Positions 44,946 through 54,452 of a DNA stretch of 64,000 nucleotides are shown here, piece by piece. Position numbers and translations under genes: made by a program. Each line of letters starts with the position of its first letter. The first letter of the stretch is position 1. The stretch is from Chelativorans sp. YIM 93263 (GTDB taxonomy: Bacteria; Pseudomonadota; Alphaproteobacteria; Rhizobiales; Rhizobiaceae). Below the pieces are notes generated by a model that was not told the DNA's origin, searched no databases, and saw only the letters and a list, made by a program, of their open reading frames with translations. The stretch spans positions 186,001 to 250,000 of the forward strand of contig NZ_JAKCWP010000002.1 of assembly GCF_028767125.1 (NCBI RefSeq), read 5' to 3'.

Positions 44946-46334
44946 TCATCCCTCCACGCGCTCGCCCTTCCTGACACGATAAGTCGGCGTGTACATGGTC
45001 ACCAGTTCCTCGGCGGCTGTCGGGTGCACGGCCATGGTGCGGTCGAACGCATCCTTCGTCAGCCCGGCCTTTATGGTTATTCCAAGCACCTGAGCCAGCT
45101 CGCCCGCATCGGGTCCGAGCACGTGCGCGCCCACCACCCGCCGTGAGGCCGCATCGACCACTAGTTTCATCATCATCTTTTCCTGCCGCCCGGAAAGCGT
45201 ATGGCGCATTGGTCGGAAGCTGGCACGGTAGATTTCCAGTTCGTCATACCGCTTCTGCGCAGTTTCCTCGCTCAGCCCGACAGTTCCGATCTCAGGCTGG
45301 GAGAAAACGGCCGTCGCGATATCGTCATGATCTACCTGGGTCGGATTGCCCTTAAAGATCGTTTCGATAAAGCACATGGCCTCGTGTATGGCCACGGGCG
45401 TCAGCTGAACGCGGTCGGTCACATCACCGATGGCCCAAATATTCTCGACATTGGTTCGCGAATACGGATCCACCAGGATTTCGCCCTTCACCCCGGTCTC
45501 GACGCCGGCTGCCTCCAGGCCAAGTCCCTCTGTATTGGGAATACGCCCGATGGCGAGCATCACCTTGTCGAAGGTCATGCCCTCGCGCTCTTTGAAGCGG
45601 ACATCCAGGCGTCCATCCTCACGCTTTTCGACGCCCTCCAGAATATCCTGACAGATGACCCGGATACCCTTGGCTTCCATGGCTTCGTGCAGGCTGCGGC
45701 GAATATCGCCGTCGAAGCGGTTCAGGATCTCCTTGCCGCGATACACCAGCGTCGTTTCGACGCCCAGGCCATGAAAAATATTGGCGAACTCTACGGCGAT
45801 GTATCCTCCACCTTCGATAGCGATAGACCGTGGCAATTCGGGCAGATCAAATGCTTCATTGGAGAAGATACAATGTTCATGACCGGGCAGCGCCTCGTGC
45901 GGATTTGGCCGGCCACCGGTCGCGATGAGAATATTCTCCGCTGTCAGCGTTTCGCCACCCACCTGGACAGTATGCCGATCGGTGATAACCGCCCTGCCCT
46001 CTATAACGCGCGCACCGGCATTCTCGAGCCCCTTGCGATAGAGCCCTTCCAGCCGGGCGATCTCCTTGTCCTTGTTTGCGACCAGCGTCCTCCAGTCAAA
46101 GCGCGTCTCGCCGCTGGACCAGCCATAGCCGGCGGCATCTTCGAAATGCTCGGGAAATTGGGACGCATAGACAAACAGCTTTTTCGGCACGCAACCGCGG
46201 ATCACGCATGTGCCGCCAAACCGGTATTCCTCGGCAATGGCCACGCGCTTGCCCATGGCGGCAGCCAAGCGCCCTGCCCGGACGCCACCCGAACCGCCGC
46301 CGATGACAAAAAGATCGAGATCGAAATTCGCCAT
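44946..46334 (-). CDS. gor: glutathione-disulfide reductase
   Basis: 462 residues from the ATG at 46334; a GTG four codons upstream is the alternative. It reduces oxidised glutathione with NADPH. FAD motif LFVIGGGSGGVRAGRLAA, redox disulfide in GGTCVIRGCVPKKL (about 38-51), NAD(P) motif AIEGGGYIAVEFANIFHGLG, FAD-contact IWAIGDVTDRVQLTPVA and the C-terminal catalytic AVHPTAAEELVTMYTP. It lies downstream of gph-divergent rpiA and DUF2059 on the minus strand, a common order in rhizobia. Confidence 0.94.
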   Translation of the reverse strand: MANFDLDLFVIGGGSGGVRAGRLAAAMGKRVAIAEEYRFGGTCVIRGCVPKKLFVYASQFPEHFEDAAGYGWSSGETRFDWRTLVANKDKEIARLEGLYRKGLENAGARVIEGRAVITDRHTVQVGGETLTAENILIATGGRPNPHEALPGHEHCIFSNEAFDLPELPRSIAIEGGGYIAVEFANIFHGLGVETTLVYRGKEILNRFDGDIRRSLHEAMEAKGIRVICQDILEGVEKREDGRLDVRFKEREGMTFDKVMLAIGRIPNTEGLGLEAAGVETGVKGEILVDPYSRTNVENIWAIGDVTDRVQLTPVAIHEAMCFIETIFKGNPTQVDHDDIATAVFSQPEIGTVGLSEETAQKRYDELEIYRASFRPMRHTLSGRQEKMMMKLVVDAASRRVVGAHVLGPDAGELAQVLGITIKAGLTKDAFDRTMAVHPTAAEELVTMYTPTYRVRKGERVEG

Positions 46335-46460
46335 TGTTTGTTCCACCGCCCTCTCCCCGTTCTGGACATTCTGTCAGCTATGACGTCTCACGCAAAATGA
46401 AAGCCCGCCCGTACGGCGGGACTTTCAGATTCCGTAAAATTCGGGTGATCGGTGTTAGCG

Positions 46461-46991
46461 TTAGCCTTCGCCGTCTTCGTCGGACGGCTCGACACCTGCC
46501 TCCGGCTGAAGCTTCTCGCCAACTCCTGCTGAGAGGTCCCTAATAACACCACGGCGCCAGATTTCCGCCGCCTCTCTGACCTCGCGCGTTACAATCGGTC
46601 CGTCCGATAACAGTTTCTGGCCGGCCGGCGAATTGTAGAATTCGGCGATTTGGTTCAACTCGTCTTCGCTAAAGACCTGAGCATAGGCCAGCGCCGCCTC
46701 AGTCTCCAGGTCGCCGCGACGCCCGGCCAACTCCAAGGCCTGCTCGTTCACAGTCGATTCAATCACGTCCACCATGTTCGGATTCTGTTGAATCAGCTCG
46801 CTTTTGAGCCGCTGAGCAGCATCGGGTAGAATTTCGTCGTACCGCGTCGTGGCCTCGATTGCATCCACGGCAGCACGCGCCGCTTGCAGATGCGAATCGG
46901 AAACGTCCTGCGCGCCGGCCGGTAGAGACACGGCGGCAAAGGATACCCCAATGGCGAACACCGCAAGGCGAGCACGTTTGGCCAATGTCAT
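46461..46991 (-). CDS. DUF2059 secreted protein
   Basis: 176 residues from the ATG at 46991. A TTG two codons upstream overlaps the rpiA stop by four bases and is an equally possible coupled start. A signal peptide is seen (RLAVFAIGVSFAAVSLPAGA). The DUF2059 core is helical with the typical AYAQVFSEDELNQIAEFYNS and PAGQKLLSDGPIVTRE. Function is unknown; members are periplasmic. The tail is acidic (EPSDEDGEG). The tight join to rpiA suggests one transcript. Confidence 0.85.
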   Translation of the reverse strand: MTLAKRARLAVFAIGVSFAAVSLPAGAQDVSDSHLQAARAAVDAIEATTRYDEILPDAAQRLKSELIQQNPNMVDVIESTVNEQALELAGRRGDLETEAALAYAQVFSEDELNQIAEFYNSPAGQKLLSDGPIVTREVREAAEIWRRGVIRDLSAGVGEKLQPEAGVEPSDEDGEG

Positions 46992-46993
46992 CG

Positions 46994-47719
46994 TCAATCC
47001 AGCTCCGTTTTTATTGTGTGTTCCGCTTTTGCGTCGATTTCTCTGATACCTTCCTTGCCGGCAAGTATGGCTTTGTCGGCCATGCCGATGAACAGTCCGT
47101 GCTCAACGACACCAGGTATCGCGTTCAGTTCTCCGGCAAGCCTTCTTGTTGCCGGAATACGGCCAAAAGATGCATCAAGGATGAGATGCCCGCCGTCCGT
47201 GAGGAAGGGGCCGTCTCCTGCCATGCGCAACGTGATCTCGCCGGACAGGCCAAGCCTGCTGGCAGCCGTTTCGATTGCCACCTTCGTCGCACCAAGTCCA
47301 AACGCATTGACCTCGATCGGCAACGGAAAGCGACCCAGCTTATCGACAAGCTTGCTTTCATCGGCAATGACGATCATCCGCTCCGACGCGGCAGCGACAA
47401 TTTTCTCCCGCAGAAGAGCGCCACCACCGCCCTTTATCAGGTCCATGACGGGATCGATCTCATCGGCCCCGTCGACCACCAGATCGAGCCTCGGCGTCTC
47501 GTCGAGCGTGGTCAGCGGCACGGAAAGCTCACGGCACAACGCTTCGGTGCGGCTGGACGTGGGAACGCCGATGATATCAAGTCCCACCGCCACTTTCTCC
47601 GCCAGCACCCGCACAAAATGCTCTGCCGTCGAGCCGGAGCCGATGCCAAGCTTCATGCCGCTTTTGACACTGTCCAATGCAGCGCGCGCCGCCGCCGCTT
47701 TCAGGGTTTCTGCGTCCAT
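46994..47719 (-). CDS. rpiA: ribose-5-phosphate isomerase A
   Basis: 241 residues from the ATG at 47719; the open frame runs 60 codons further upstream without conservation. It interconverts ribose-5-phosphate and ribulose-5-phosphate. Motifs: [14 protein letters not shown] (about 23-36), [31 protein letters not shown] with catalytic Asp residues, [15 protein letters not shown] (catalytic Glu) and VADESKLV-like [13 protein letters not shown]. It is divergent from gph, with a gap of 140 bases that must hold both promoters. Confidence 0.95.
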   Translation of the reverse strand: MDAETLKAAAARAALDSVKSGMKLGIGSGSTAEHFVRVLAEKVAVGLDIIGVPTSSRTEALCRELSVPLTTLDETPRLDLVVDGADEIDPVMDLIKGGGGALLREKIVAAASERMIVIADESKLVDKLGRFPLPIEVNAFGLGATKVAIETAASRLGLSGEITLRMAGDGPFLTDGGHLILDASFGRIPATRRLAGELNAIPGVVEHGLFIGMADKAILAGKEGIREIDAKAEHTIKTELD

Positions 47720-47859
47720 TCCATCCTCGCCCGATGGGGTTCCACCGCTTCCTAACGTCTTTCGCCACATCCCGCAAATGACTTTGACGTTTGCGTGAAC
47801 CGCTTGAGGAATGCTGTGGATCGCTGTATTCGGCATACCTAAAAGAAGGAAGATTGCCC

Positions 47860-48555
47860 GTGGCCTCACCGACCATTGTTTTCGATCTCGACGGAACACT
47901 CGTCCACACCGCCCCGGATCTTCTGGACAGCCTCAATCACTGTCTGCGCACCGTCGATGTCCCTGAGGTCGATCCTGCGGAGATTAACCGATTTGTCGGA
48001 TTCGGCGGGCGGGTGATGATCGAGCGTGCCTTCGAGGCCCATGGCCGGCCGCTTGGCAGGGAGCAACTCGATTCTCTCTTTGCGCTCTTTCACGAGCATT
48101 ATTCAGCCGGCATGCCGGGGCGGTCACAACCCTTCCCTGGTGTCATCGAAACCATCGACCGCTTTCACGATGCGGGCTATATTTGCGCCGTGTGCACAAA
48201 CAAGCAGGAACAGCTATCAGTGCACCTGTTGCGAGAACTTGCTCTCGCGCCGCGCTTCGCCGCGATCTGCGGTGCGGACACTTTCGACCACAAGAAGCCG
48301 GATCCGCGTCATCTCTTAGGCACCATCGAGAAGGCGGGTGGAAATCCCGACCGGGCAATCATGATCGGCGACTCACGAACCGACATCGATACAGCCAAAG
48401 CCGCACAGATCCCCGTTGTGGCCGTGGATTTTGGCTATACCGACCGTCATGTGCGCGAGTTTGAGCCGAGCCACATTATCTCCCATTTCGATGAACTGAC
48501 GGTGCAATTGGCAAACGATCTTATTAAAGCTGCCACGGGCCAACCGGCGTCTTGA
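47860..48555 (+). CDS. gph: phosphoglycolate phosphatase (HAD family)
   Basis: 231 residues from a GTG at 47860, preceded by AAGGAAG; the open frame extends 23 codons upstream but the conserved protein starts [23 protein letters not shown] motif I is [10 protein letters not shown], motif [11 protein letters not shown] (Thr), motif III the Lys in FDHKKPDP and motif [17 protein letters not shown]. Gph removes phosphate from 2-phosphoglycolate, a by-product of DNA repair and oxygenation. Its stop codon lies within the -35 box of the tRNA-Val promoter. Confidence 0.9.
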   Translation: MASPTIVFDLDGTLVHTAPDLLDSLNHCLRTVDVPEVDPAEINRFVGFGGRVMIERAFEAHGRPLGREQLDSLFALFHEHYSAGMPGRSQPFPGVIETIDRFHDAGYICAVCTNKQEQLSVHLLRELALAPRFAAICGADTFDHKKPDPRHLLGTIEKAGGNPDRAIMIGDSRTDIDTAKAAQIPVVAVDFGYTDRHVREFEPSHIISHFDELTVQLANDLIKAATGQPAS

Positions 48556-48580
48556 CTTCCACACCGGGCCACCCTTATAT
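48552..48580 (+). promoter_or_regulatory. sigma-70 type promoter of tRNA-Val
   Basis: TTGACT (48552-48557) and TTATAT (48575-48580) are separated by 17 bases, close to the ideal housekeeping promoter. The -35 box covers the gph stop codon. The tRNA begins 30 bases after the -10 box. Confidence 0.75.
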
Positions 48581-48609
48581 CGCCGCGCACTTGGCACGTA
48601 CTGCCGAGT

Positions 48610-48684
48610 GGGCGCGTAGCTCAGCGGGAGAGCACACCCTTCACACGGGTGGGGTCACAGGTTCAATCCCTGTCGCGCCCACCA
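48610..48684 (+). tRNA. tRNA-Val (anticodon CAC)
   Basis: 75 bases including an encoded CCA. The acceptor stem GGGCGCG pairs with CGCGCCC; the D-arm is GCTC-AGCGGGA-GAGC; the anticodon arm is CACCC-TTCACAC-GGGTG giving anticodon CAC for GUG; the T-arm is ACAGG-TTCAATC-CCTGT. It is preceded by a strong promoter and stands between gph and the L,D-transpeptidase gene. No sign of an integrated element at its 3' end was seen. Confidence 0.96.
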
Positions 48685-48732
48685 TCTCAATTCAGCGAAT
48701 AGATCATTCAGGCTGACCCACCAGTTGCATCA

Positions 48733-50637
48733 TCAGCTTCCGGGTGAGCGCATCTCTTCAACCTTGGTCAAGGCCTTCTTCAGGTTTTCGTCGCGTTCGT
48801 AGACGTCGCGGTGATAGTCGACCTCGCCCGAAGCATCAGGCCATGCCGTGAAGTAGCCCACATAAACCGGGATGGTTTCCTTCATATCCTGACGCGAATT
48901 CTGCCCCTGCGCCACCCTGCGGTCGATCTCGTCGACCGACGTGCCAAGAACGGCGGCTGCCATCTCGCGTGGTTCCTGAAGACGCACACAGCCATGGCTG
49001 AAGGCACGTGTATCGCGCTCGAACAACGCTTTCTCCGGGGTGTCGTGCATATAGATCGCGTGCTTGTTGGGAAACATGATCTTCAAAGCGCCAAGCGCAT
49101 TGGATTTCCCCGGCTTCTGGCGCACATTGTAGGGAATCCTGGAGCCGTGTCCCCACCAGTCGACTGCCGCAGAGGACACCCGTCGCCCCTGGGCGTTCGT
49201 CACTTCGTATCCCCTCTCGTCGAGGTAGTGCGGATTGCGACGTAGCTTCGGAAGCATCTCGTTCACGATAATCGAGCGAGGCACGCCCCAATACGGATTG
49301 AATTCCACATACTCAATCTCGTCATAGAAAAAGCTGGTCTGGTTTGACGGCTTCCCGACGACTGTCCTCATGGACAGTTTTTCCTGCCCGTTTTCGATAT
49401 AGCTCGCCTCATAGCCGGCCGCATTGATCATCACGCGCGTGCTGCCAAGGCGAGATGGATGCCAGCGAAGCCTTTCCAGCGCCAGCTGCACTTTCTCGAT
49501 CCGCGCAGCGTTCGAGTCGCCCGCTAGGGAATCGACTGTTTGGGGCCCAACGATTCCGTCAGGATTAAGATCGTGCTTTTCCTGCGCTGCTTTGATAACT
49601 GGCTCAAGTTCGCGCGAGTATGTCTCGCCCCCCATATGTTCCGCGAGTGTTTTTCCGTACTCGTCTCGGAAATCCTTATCGGCATCCCGATCAATGATGC
49701 GGAGGATCTTCGGAAACTCGGGATGACTTGCACCCGGCCGCACGAAGGTGTCCGGCGCGACCAGAATTTCCTTTTCCGGGCTCTCCCGCAGTACCTCCAA
49801 CTCTTCCACCAAGGCCGCGTAGGAAGCGTTCTGTGGATGCAATGCCTCCAAATAATTGGCGGGCTTCCGCGAATCCGCCAGCACTCGCAGGACCCGGCTT
49901 TCCTCCAGGGCCTTTTCGGGAAAATCGTGGTAGCCGGAGAGCTTGTTTGGATTGACCCGCCCGGTATTTGCATCCCGTGCGTAGCGCAGAGCGCGCGCCG
50001 AAAGCGTTAGTTCGAAGCGCATCAACGCGTCCCGGCGCTCTGCGGCCATATCGAGGGAGCCCGGCGCTCTACCAGGCAGATTGACCACGTAATCCGTCTC
50101 GGAAAGCCCGAACTCGCCCGCATCGCCGAGAATGCGCAGCACTGCCCGGGCCCTCTCGTTCGGCTTGTTCCCATCCACCCAGATAAAATCCGGCTTATTC
50201 GAGTAATGCGCGATGATGGCTGCGGCGATCTGCTCCTCCGCCAACAACTCGAAATCTGTGAGCGCCGACAGCGCCTCTCTAAAGGTCGATGCTTCCCCTT
50301 CTTCATCAAGATGGGCTTCGATCTTCGAAGGGTCTACCCGGACTGGCGCATCGGGCTGATAGTTGTAGAAGGATGGGGAGGAAACCTTCGGCACTTCTAC
50401 AGATGAACGCCGCTCCACAGATGAACGCCGCGGCTTGCTATGCTGCTGGCTCGGCGCAGCCGGCGAGCGAACCTGACGACGCTGCTCCGGCGCGGTCTGT
50501 TGCTGGGCTCGTTGGCCGTTTCCAAAAAGTATGTCGAAAAGATACCGCTCCGCGCTTGCCGGCTCAGACCATACGGCCGCACCGATCGCCAGCGAAAGAA
50601 CGGCAACACTGCTCCGTTTTGCGCGTCTCATGGACAT
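48733..50637 (-). CDS. L,D-transpeptidase (YcbB-like murein cross-linking enzyme)
   Basis: 634 residues from the ATG at 50637 (another ATG two codons later). Signal peptide about 1-30 (AVLSLAIGAAVWSEPASA). A disordered, Gln/Ser/Arg-rich linker holds an 18-base tandem duplication (RRSSVE twice). Then come a helical region, a peptidoglycan-binding domain (PVIKAAQEKHDLNPDGIVGP, about 375-395) and the YkuD catalytic domain with AIYMHDTPEKALFERDTRAF and SHGCVRLQEP (catalytic His and Cys). Such enzymes form 3-3 cross-links in peptidoglycan or attach proteins to it. The total length and order fit the YcbB/LdtD class. Confidence 0.92.
   Translation of the reverse strand: MSMRRAKRSSVAVLSLAIGAAVWSEPASAERYLFDILFGNGQRAQQQTAPEQRRQVRSPAAPSQQHSKPRRSSVERRSSVEVPKVSSPSFYNYQPDAPVRVDPSKIEAHLDEEGEASTFREALSALTDFELLAEEQIAAAIIAHYSNKPDFIWVDGNKPNERARAVLRILGDAGEFGLSETDYVVNLPGRAPGSLDMAAERRDALMRFELTLSARALRYARDANTGRVNPNKLSGYHDFPEKALEESRVLRVLADSRKPANYLEALHPQNASYAALVEELEVLRESPEKEILVAPDTFVRPGASHPEFPKILRIIDRDADKDFRDEYGKTLAEHMGGETYSRELEPVIKAAQEKHDLNPDGIVGPQTVDSLAGDSNAARIEKVQLALERLRWHPSRLGSTRVMINAAGYEASYIENGQEKLSMRTVVGKPSNQTSFFYDEIEYVEFNPYWGVPRSIIVNEMLPKLRRNPHYLDERGYEVTNAQGRRVSSAAVDWWGHGSRIPYNVRQKPGKSNALGALKIMFPNKHAIYMHDTPEKALFERDTRAFSHGCVRLQEPREMAAAVLGTSVDEIDRRVAQGQNSRQDMKETIPVYVGYFTAWPDASGEVDYHRDVYERDENLKKALTKVEEMRSPGS
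50399..50431. repeat. short tandem duplication in the L,D-transpeptidase gene
   Basis: ACAGATGAACGCCGC occurs twice with an 18-base period, giving the repeated hexapeptide RRSSVE in the disordered linker. It is probably slippage-prone and neutral. Confidence 0.7.
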
Positions 50638-50864
50638 AAAAATCCGCCCTATCTTATTTGTTCCCCACTGGCCCAAAACGGCCACCTCCGTCTACCACTG
50701 TCGGTATGATAACGAGAAGTTACGGTCGCCAGTTTTTGGTAACGAAAGGGTAAATAGGCACTAATACGGACTGGATTTCGGGGGCATGTTGCAAGCCCGC
50801 AACAAACACAGACCGGAGGCACCTGCGCGTAGCCGATTTTGACGAACTCCGAGATCTGGAGCCG

Positions 50865-51500
50865 CTACCACATCGTTTTCGCCGCGCGCTCCGGCCATTC
50901 GGCATCATACTTGTTGCCATCGAATTCGCCGCGGCTGAGTTCACCGAGAATGGCACCGGGTGTCGGCAGATCCGCAGGATCGATCCAGGATTCAGGATCC
51001 CAGAGACGTGAGCGATGAATGGCGCGAGCACATTGAAAATAGATACTGTCGACCGTGACTACGATCACCGAGCGCGGCGCCTTTCCCGAAACAGCGAAGG
51101 AGGCACACAACTCGGCGTCGACGGAGACCCGTGCCCGGCCATTAACGCGCAGCGTCGTTCCCGAACCAGGAACGAAAAACAAGAGGCCGACCCGGCCATC
51201 GACAACGATATTCCTCAGCGAGTCGATTCGATTATTTCCGCGGCGGTCGGGCATCATCAGCGTGCGCTCATCATGAATGCGCACAAATCCCGGCTGGTCG
51301 CCACGCGGCGAGCAATCCAGCCCTTCCGGACCGGAAGTGGCCAACCCGACGAACGGAGACGCCTCGATAAATGCTGCATAGGCGGGAATGACACGGTCAA
51401 TCTCCTTAATGATTGACGCCTGGGAGGGCTGGCCGTAAACGGCCTCCAATTCCTCTACCGTCTCGATGACATTCGAATACGCCGATGCCTCAACCGTCAC
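50865..51500 (-). CDS. pyridoxamine 5'-phosphate oxidase family FMN-binding protein
   Basis: 211 residues. A split-barrel flavoprotein of the PPOX family: FIEASPFVGLATSGPEGLDC, SPRGDQPGFVRIHDERTLMM, RRGNNRIDSLRNIV and VGLLFFVPGSGTTLRVNGRA are typical of a subgroup close to mycobacterial MSMEG_1061-type proteins. The reaction is unknown. The start overlaps the DUF971 gene by 11 bases, so the two are probably translated together. A 227-base gap with no recognised feature separates it from the transpeptidase gene. Confidence 0.87.
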   Translation of the reverse strand: MTVEASAYSNVIETVEELEAVYGQPSQASIIKEIDRVIPAYAAFIEASPFVGLATSGPEGLDCSPRGDQPGFVRIHDERTLMMPDRRGNNRIDSLRNIVVDGRVGLLFFVPGSGTTLRVNGRARVSVDAELCASFAVSGKAPRSVIVVTVDSIYFQCARAIHRSRLWDPESWIDPADLPTPGAILGELSRGEFDGNKYDAEWPERAAKTMW

Positions 51501-51843
51501 GGCTCAACCCCCTCTCCTCAAGTTCGCGCAAATAATCCTGCCAAAGCTGTTCGCGCTCGTTTCCGAGCCGCGCCAGATAGGTCCAGCTATATAACCCCGT
51601 TTCGTGTCCGTCGCTGAACACGATCCGGACCGCGTAGTTGCCCACCGGCTCTATGCGCGTGATGGTCACGTCCTTCTTGCCGGGCACCGTCACCCGCTGT
51701 TCCGGCGCGTGGCCCTGCACCTCCGCTGAAGGCGAAAGCACTCGCAGCATCTCTGCACTGACCGATACCGGCGCCTCATCCGCAAAGCTCACGGTCAGAA
51801 ACTTTCGGTCCTTGGAGACACGCAATTCCTGGGGCGGCTTCAT
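51490..51843 (-). CDS. DUF971 (gamma-butyrobetaine hydroxylase N-terminal-like) protein
   Basis: 117 residues. The short DUF971 domain seen here (PPQELRVSKDRKFLTVSF, then VRIVFSDGHETGLYSWTYL near residue 75) is also found at the N-terminus of gamma-butyrobetaine hydroxylase. Stand-alone members are small and of uncertain role, with links proposed to iron-sulfur or molybdenum-cofactor enzymes. Here it is divergent from moaA, which fits such a link but does not prove it. It overlaps the PPOX gene by 11 bases. Confidence 0.88.
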   Translation of the reverse strand: MKPPQELRVSKDRKFLTVSFADEAPVSVSAEMLRVLSPSAEVQGHAPEQRVTVPGKKDVTITRIEPVGNYAVRIVFSDGHETGLYSWTYLARLGNEREQLWQDYLRELEERGLSRDG

Positions 51844-51995
51844 CGGCTTCCCTCTATTACGCGATGCTCATGCATGAAAAGAACGTATCCATAGCGATTG
51901 CGGCAGTCCTTTTCCAAGTGTTACCGTAACACTTGAAACTCTGTAGTCGGTGCCCGACATGTCATGTCAGGTCCGGAGGAGCAAGGCAGAATATC

Positions 51996-53003
51996 ATGAT
52001 CCCAGCTAGCAGCATGATCGACCCGTTCGGCCGGGAAATTACATATTTGCGCGTCTCGGTCACCGATCGCTGCGATTTCCGCTGCGTCTATTGCATGGCA
52101 GAGGACATGACATTCCTGCCAAAGAAAGATCTCCTGAGCCTGGAAGAGCTGGAGCGGCTTTGTTCGGTCTTCATCAACAGGGGCGTGCGAAGGCTACGCC
52201 TGACGGGCGGCGAGCCCCTGGTACGCAAGAACATCATGCATCTGGTTCGCCAGCTTTCCGGTCACTTGAAAACCGGTGCGCTAGAGGAACTGACGCTTAC
52301 CACAAACGGCTCGCAGCTCGAGCGTTTTGCTGGTGAACTTGCTGACTGCGGCGTGCGTCGGGTGAATCTGTCCCTCGATACGCTCGACTCGGAGAAATTC
52401 CAAGCCATCACGCGCTGGGGCGTCTTCGATAAGGTTAAACGCGGGATGGATGCCGCACAGGAAGCTGGCCTGAAGATCAAGATCAACACGGTGGCCCTCA
52501 AGGGATTTAACGACCAGGAGATCCCGGAGATGCTGCGATGGGCCCACGGTCGTGGCATGGATATGACGGTGATCGAAACCATGCCGATGGGTGAGATCGA
52601 CGCCGATCGGACGGATCAGTACCTCCCGCTTTCGCAGCTTCGTGCGCAGCTGGAACAGCAGTTCACGCTCACTGATATCCCATATAAAACCGGCGGCCCT
52701 GCCCGCTACGTGGAGGTTGCCGAGACCGGCGGTCGGCTCGGCTTCATCACACCCCTCACCCACAATTTCTGCGAAAGCTGCAACCGCGTCCGGCTGACCT
52801 GCACCGGCACCCTATATATGTGTCTCGGCCAGGAGGATGCGGCCGATCTGCGCGAGCCGTTGCGCGCTTCGGAGGGGAATGAGCTTCTTTCTCACGCCAT
52901 TGATGAGGCTATCGGTCGTAAGCCCAAGGGCCATGACTTCGTCATAGATCGCAAGACGCGGCGCCCGGCTGTCTCGCGCCATATGAGCGTAACTGGCGGC
53001 TGA
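51996..53003 (+). CDS. moaA: GTP 3',8-cyclase (molybdopterin biosynthesis protein A)
   Basis: 335 residues from the ATG at 51996; an ATG six codons later is also possible. A radical SAM enzyme that converts GTP to the precursor of cyclic pyranopterin. The N-terminal cluster is bound by [14 protein letters not shown] (CxxxCxxC) and the C-terminal cluster by [19 protein letters not shown] (CxxC-x13-C). [13 protein letters not shown] and TLTTNGSQL are SAM-domain marks. Usual GGxR-type ending is replaced by the tail [10 protein letters not shown]. mobB for the same cofactor lies 1.4 kb downstream. Confidence 0.95.
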   Translation: MIPASSMIDPFGREITYLRVSVTDRCDFRCVYCMAEDMTFLPKKDLLSLEELERLCSVFINRGVRRLRLTGGEPLVRKNIMHLVRQLSGHLKTGALEELTLTTNGSQLERFAGELADCGVRRVNLSLDTLDSEKFQAITRWGVFDKVKRGMDAAQEAGLKIKINTVALKGFNDQEIPEMLRWAHGRGMDMTVIETMPMGEIDADRTDQYLPLSQLRAQLEQQFTLTDIPYKTGGPARYVEVAETGGRLGFITPLTHNFCESCNRVRLTCTGTLYMCLGQEDAADLREPLRASEGNELLSHAIDEAIGRKPKGHDFVIDRKTRRPAVSRHMSVTGG

Positions 53004-53151
53004 CAAAAGTTTTCGCCTTCTGGACCGATTGCCTTCCGGCGATTTCGGTCATAAGCAATTCTTACGATTTTTCCGGAAGCGGCCCTCTGTGCGAGCAAAT
53101 GATGCGGCATGAGACATCCGCCTCCGGGTAGTTTGCATCGCAGAAGGCAAT

Positions 53152-54357
53152 ATGACCGTCCGCCCCCTCGCTAGCACGACACCGCCGCACATCCTCACGC
53201 TGGTCATGGCAGCGGCCACGGCTTCGATCGCGATGAACCTCTTTCTGCCCTCTCTGCCGGGCATGGCGATCTATTTCGGAGCAGATTACGGCATCGTTCA
53301 GCTCGCCGTTTCCCTTTATCTTGCCGCCACCGCAATCCTGCAACTCGGCATCGGTCCGGCCTCCGACCGATTTGGTCGCCGCCCAGTGATGCTGTTCAGC
53401 TTCGGTGTGTTTATCCTCAGCACGCTGGCCGCTACCTACGCGCCGACGGTGGAGCTGTTTCTTTTCTTTCGTGTTCTGCAAGCCTTCGCAGCAGCGGGTA
53501 TGGTCCTGTCACGCGCGATTGTGCGCGACACGGTCGGCACGGACGAGGCCGCAAGCCGCATCGGCTACATCACGATGGGAATGACGGTCGCCCCCATGCT
53601 CGGGCCGATCCTCGGCGGTTTGCTTGACGAACTCTACGGCTGGCAGGCCGCATTCCATCTGATGCTGATTATCGGCCTACTCGGTTTCGCTATCGTCTAT
53701 CTCGACCTCGGGGAAACCAACATGAGCCGTAGCGCGAGCATGACCAGCCAGCTCCGCAGTTATCCGGAACTCTTCCGCTCGCGTCGCTTCTGGGGCTATT
53801 CGGCAACAGCCGCATTCACCTCTGGCGGTTTCTTCGCCTTCCTCGGCGGAGGGCCGTTCGTTGCGACGCAAATCCTTGAGCTTTCGCCGTCGACCTACGG
53901 AATGTACTTCGCCCTGATCACCGCGGGGTACGCGCTTGGAAATTTTCTGTCGGGCCGGTACGCTCGCCATGTCGGGATCAACCGGATGATGCTGATCGGA
54001 AACCTCGTTTCCACGGTTGGCGTGGCCCTGGCGGTGCTGCTCTTTGCGGTCGGCTATAGTCATCCGCTGACGTTCTTCGGCCCGACCTTCTTCGTCGGAA
54101 TGGGCAATGGCATTACCCTCCCCAGCGCAAATGCCGGCATGGTCAGCGTACGTCCGCATCTGGCGGGCTCCGCCTCGGGGTTAGGCGGAGCGCTTCAGAT
54201 CGGCGGGGGTGCGATCCTCTCGGTTGCCGGCGGAGCCTTTCTCACGCTCGAATCTGGCGCCTATCCTCTACTCTTCGTCATGCTTTTTTCCAGCCTTTGC
54301 GCCATCGCCGCCGCGCTGTATGTGATGCACGTTGCAAGGCAGATGGGCGATCTTTAG
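53152..54357 (+). CDS. Bcr/CflA-type multidrug efflux MFS transporter
   Basis: 401 residues with 12 predicted membrane helices. The family signature between helices 2 and 3, GPASDRFGRRPVML, and the helix 4-5 region RVLQAFAAAGMVLSRAIVRD with APMLGPILGGLLDELYGW match Bcr/CflA drug exporters. The ATG at 53152 follows GAAGG. It stands between moaA and mobB on the same strand; this placement is probably fortuitous. A short direct repeat lies at its 3' end. Confidence 0.88.
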   Translation: MTVRPLASTTPPHILTLVMAAATASIAMNLFLPSLPGMAIYFGADYGIVQLAVSLYLAATAILQLGIGPASDRFGRRPVMLFSFGVFILSTLAATYAPTVELFLFFRVLQAFAAAGMVLSRAIVRDTVGTDEAASRIGYITMGMTVAPMLGPILGGLLDELYGWQAAFHLMLIIGLLGFAIVYLDLGETNMSRSASMTSQLRSYPELFRSRRFWGYSATAAFTSGGFFAFLGGGPFVATQILELSPSTYGMYFALITAGYALGNFLSGRYARHVGINRMMLIGNLVSTVGVALAVLLFAVGYSHPLTFFGPTFFVGMGNGITLPSANAGMVSVRPHLAGSASGLGGALQIGGGAILSVAGGAFLTLESGAYPLLFVMLFSSLCAIAAALYVMHVARQMGDL

Positions 54358-54371
54358 AGGCTGTTAGAGGC
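54354..54371. repeat. short direct repeat at the end of the Bcr/CflA gene
   Basis: TTAGAGGC is repeated at 54354-54361 and 54364-54371 with two bases between. The first copy includes the transporter stop codon TAG. The second ends just before an ATG that opens a 26-codon frame. Confidence 0.5.
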
Positions 54372-54452
54372 ATGCGGACTTACGATCTGTTCTTCAACAT
54401 CACCCTGGCATACTTCGCGAGAACTGGGCAGATGGTGAAACTGGTCAAATGA
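54372..54452 (+). CDS. possible 26-residue leader peptide overlapping mobB
   Basis: From the ATG at 54372 a frame of 26 codons (MRTYDLFFNITLAYFARTGQ, then six more residues) ends with a TGA that overlaps the mobB ATG as ATGA. GAGG lies right before the ATG, rather close. The peptide has no recognised homologue. It may be a translated leader that couples ribosomes into mobB, which itself lacks a clear ribosome-binding site, or a chance frame. Confidence 0.3.
   Translation: MRTYDLFFNITLAYFARTGQMVKLVK

Noticed and set aside
48610-48732. tRNA-Val as the attachment site of an integrated element
   Set aside because: No integrase gene, no repeat of the tRNA 3' end nearby and no change in gene character; the surroundings are ordinary chromosomal genes.
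50638-50682. GGAAC-N19-TT match before the L,D-transpeptidase gene
   Set aside because: The TT would fall at the start codon, leaving no space for a normal start site and leader.
50755-50800. Inverted repeat TGTTGC...GCAACA in the gap after the PPOX gene as a terminator
   Set aside because: Only six base pairs and no run of T on the relevant strand.
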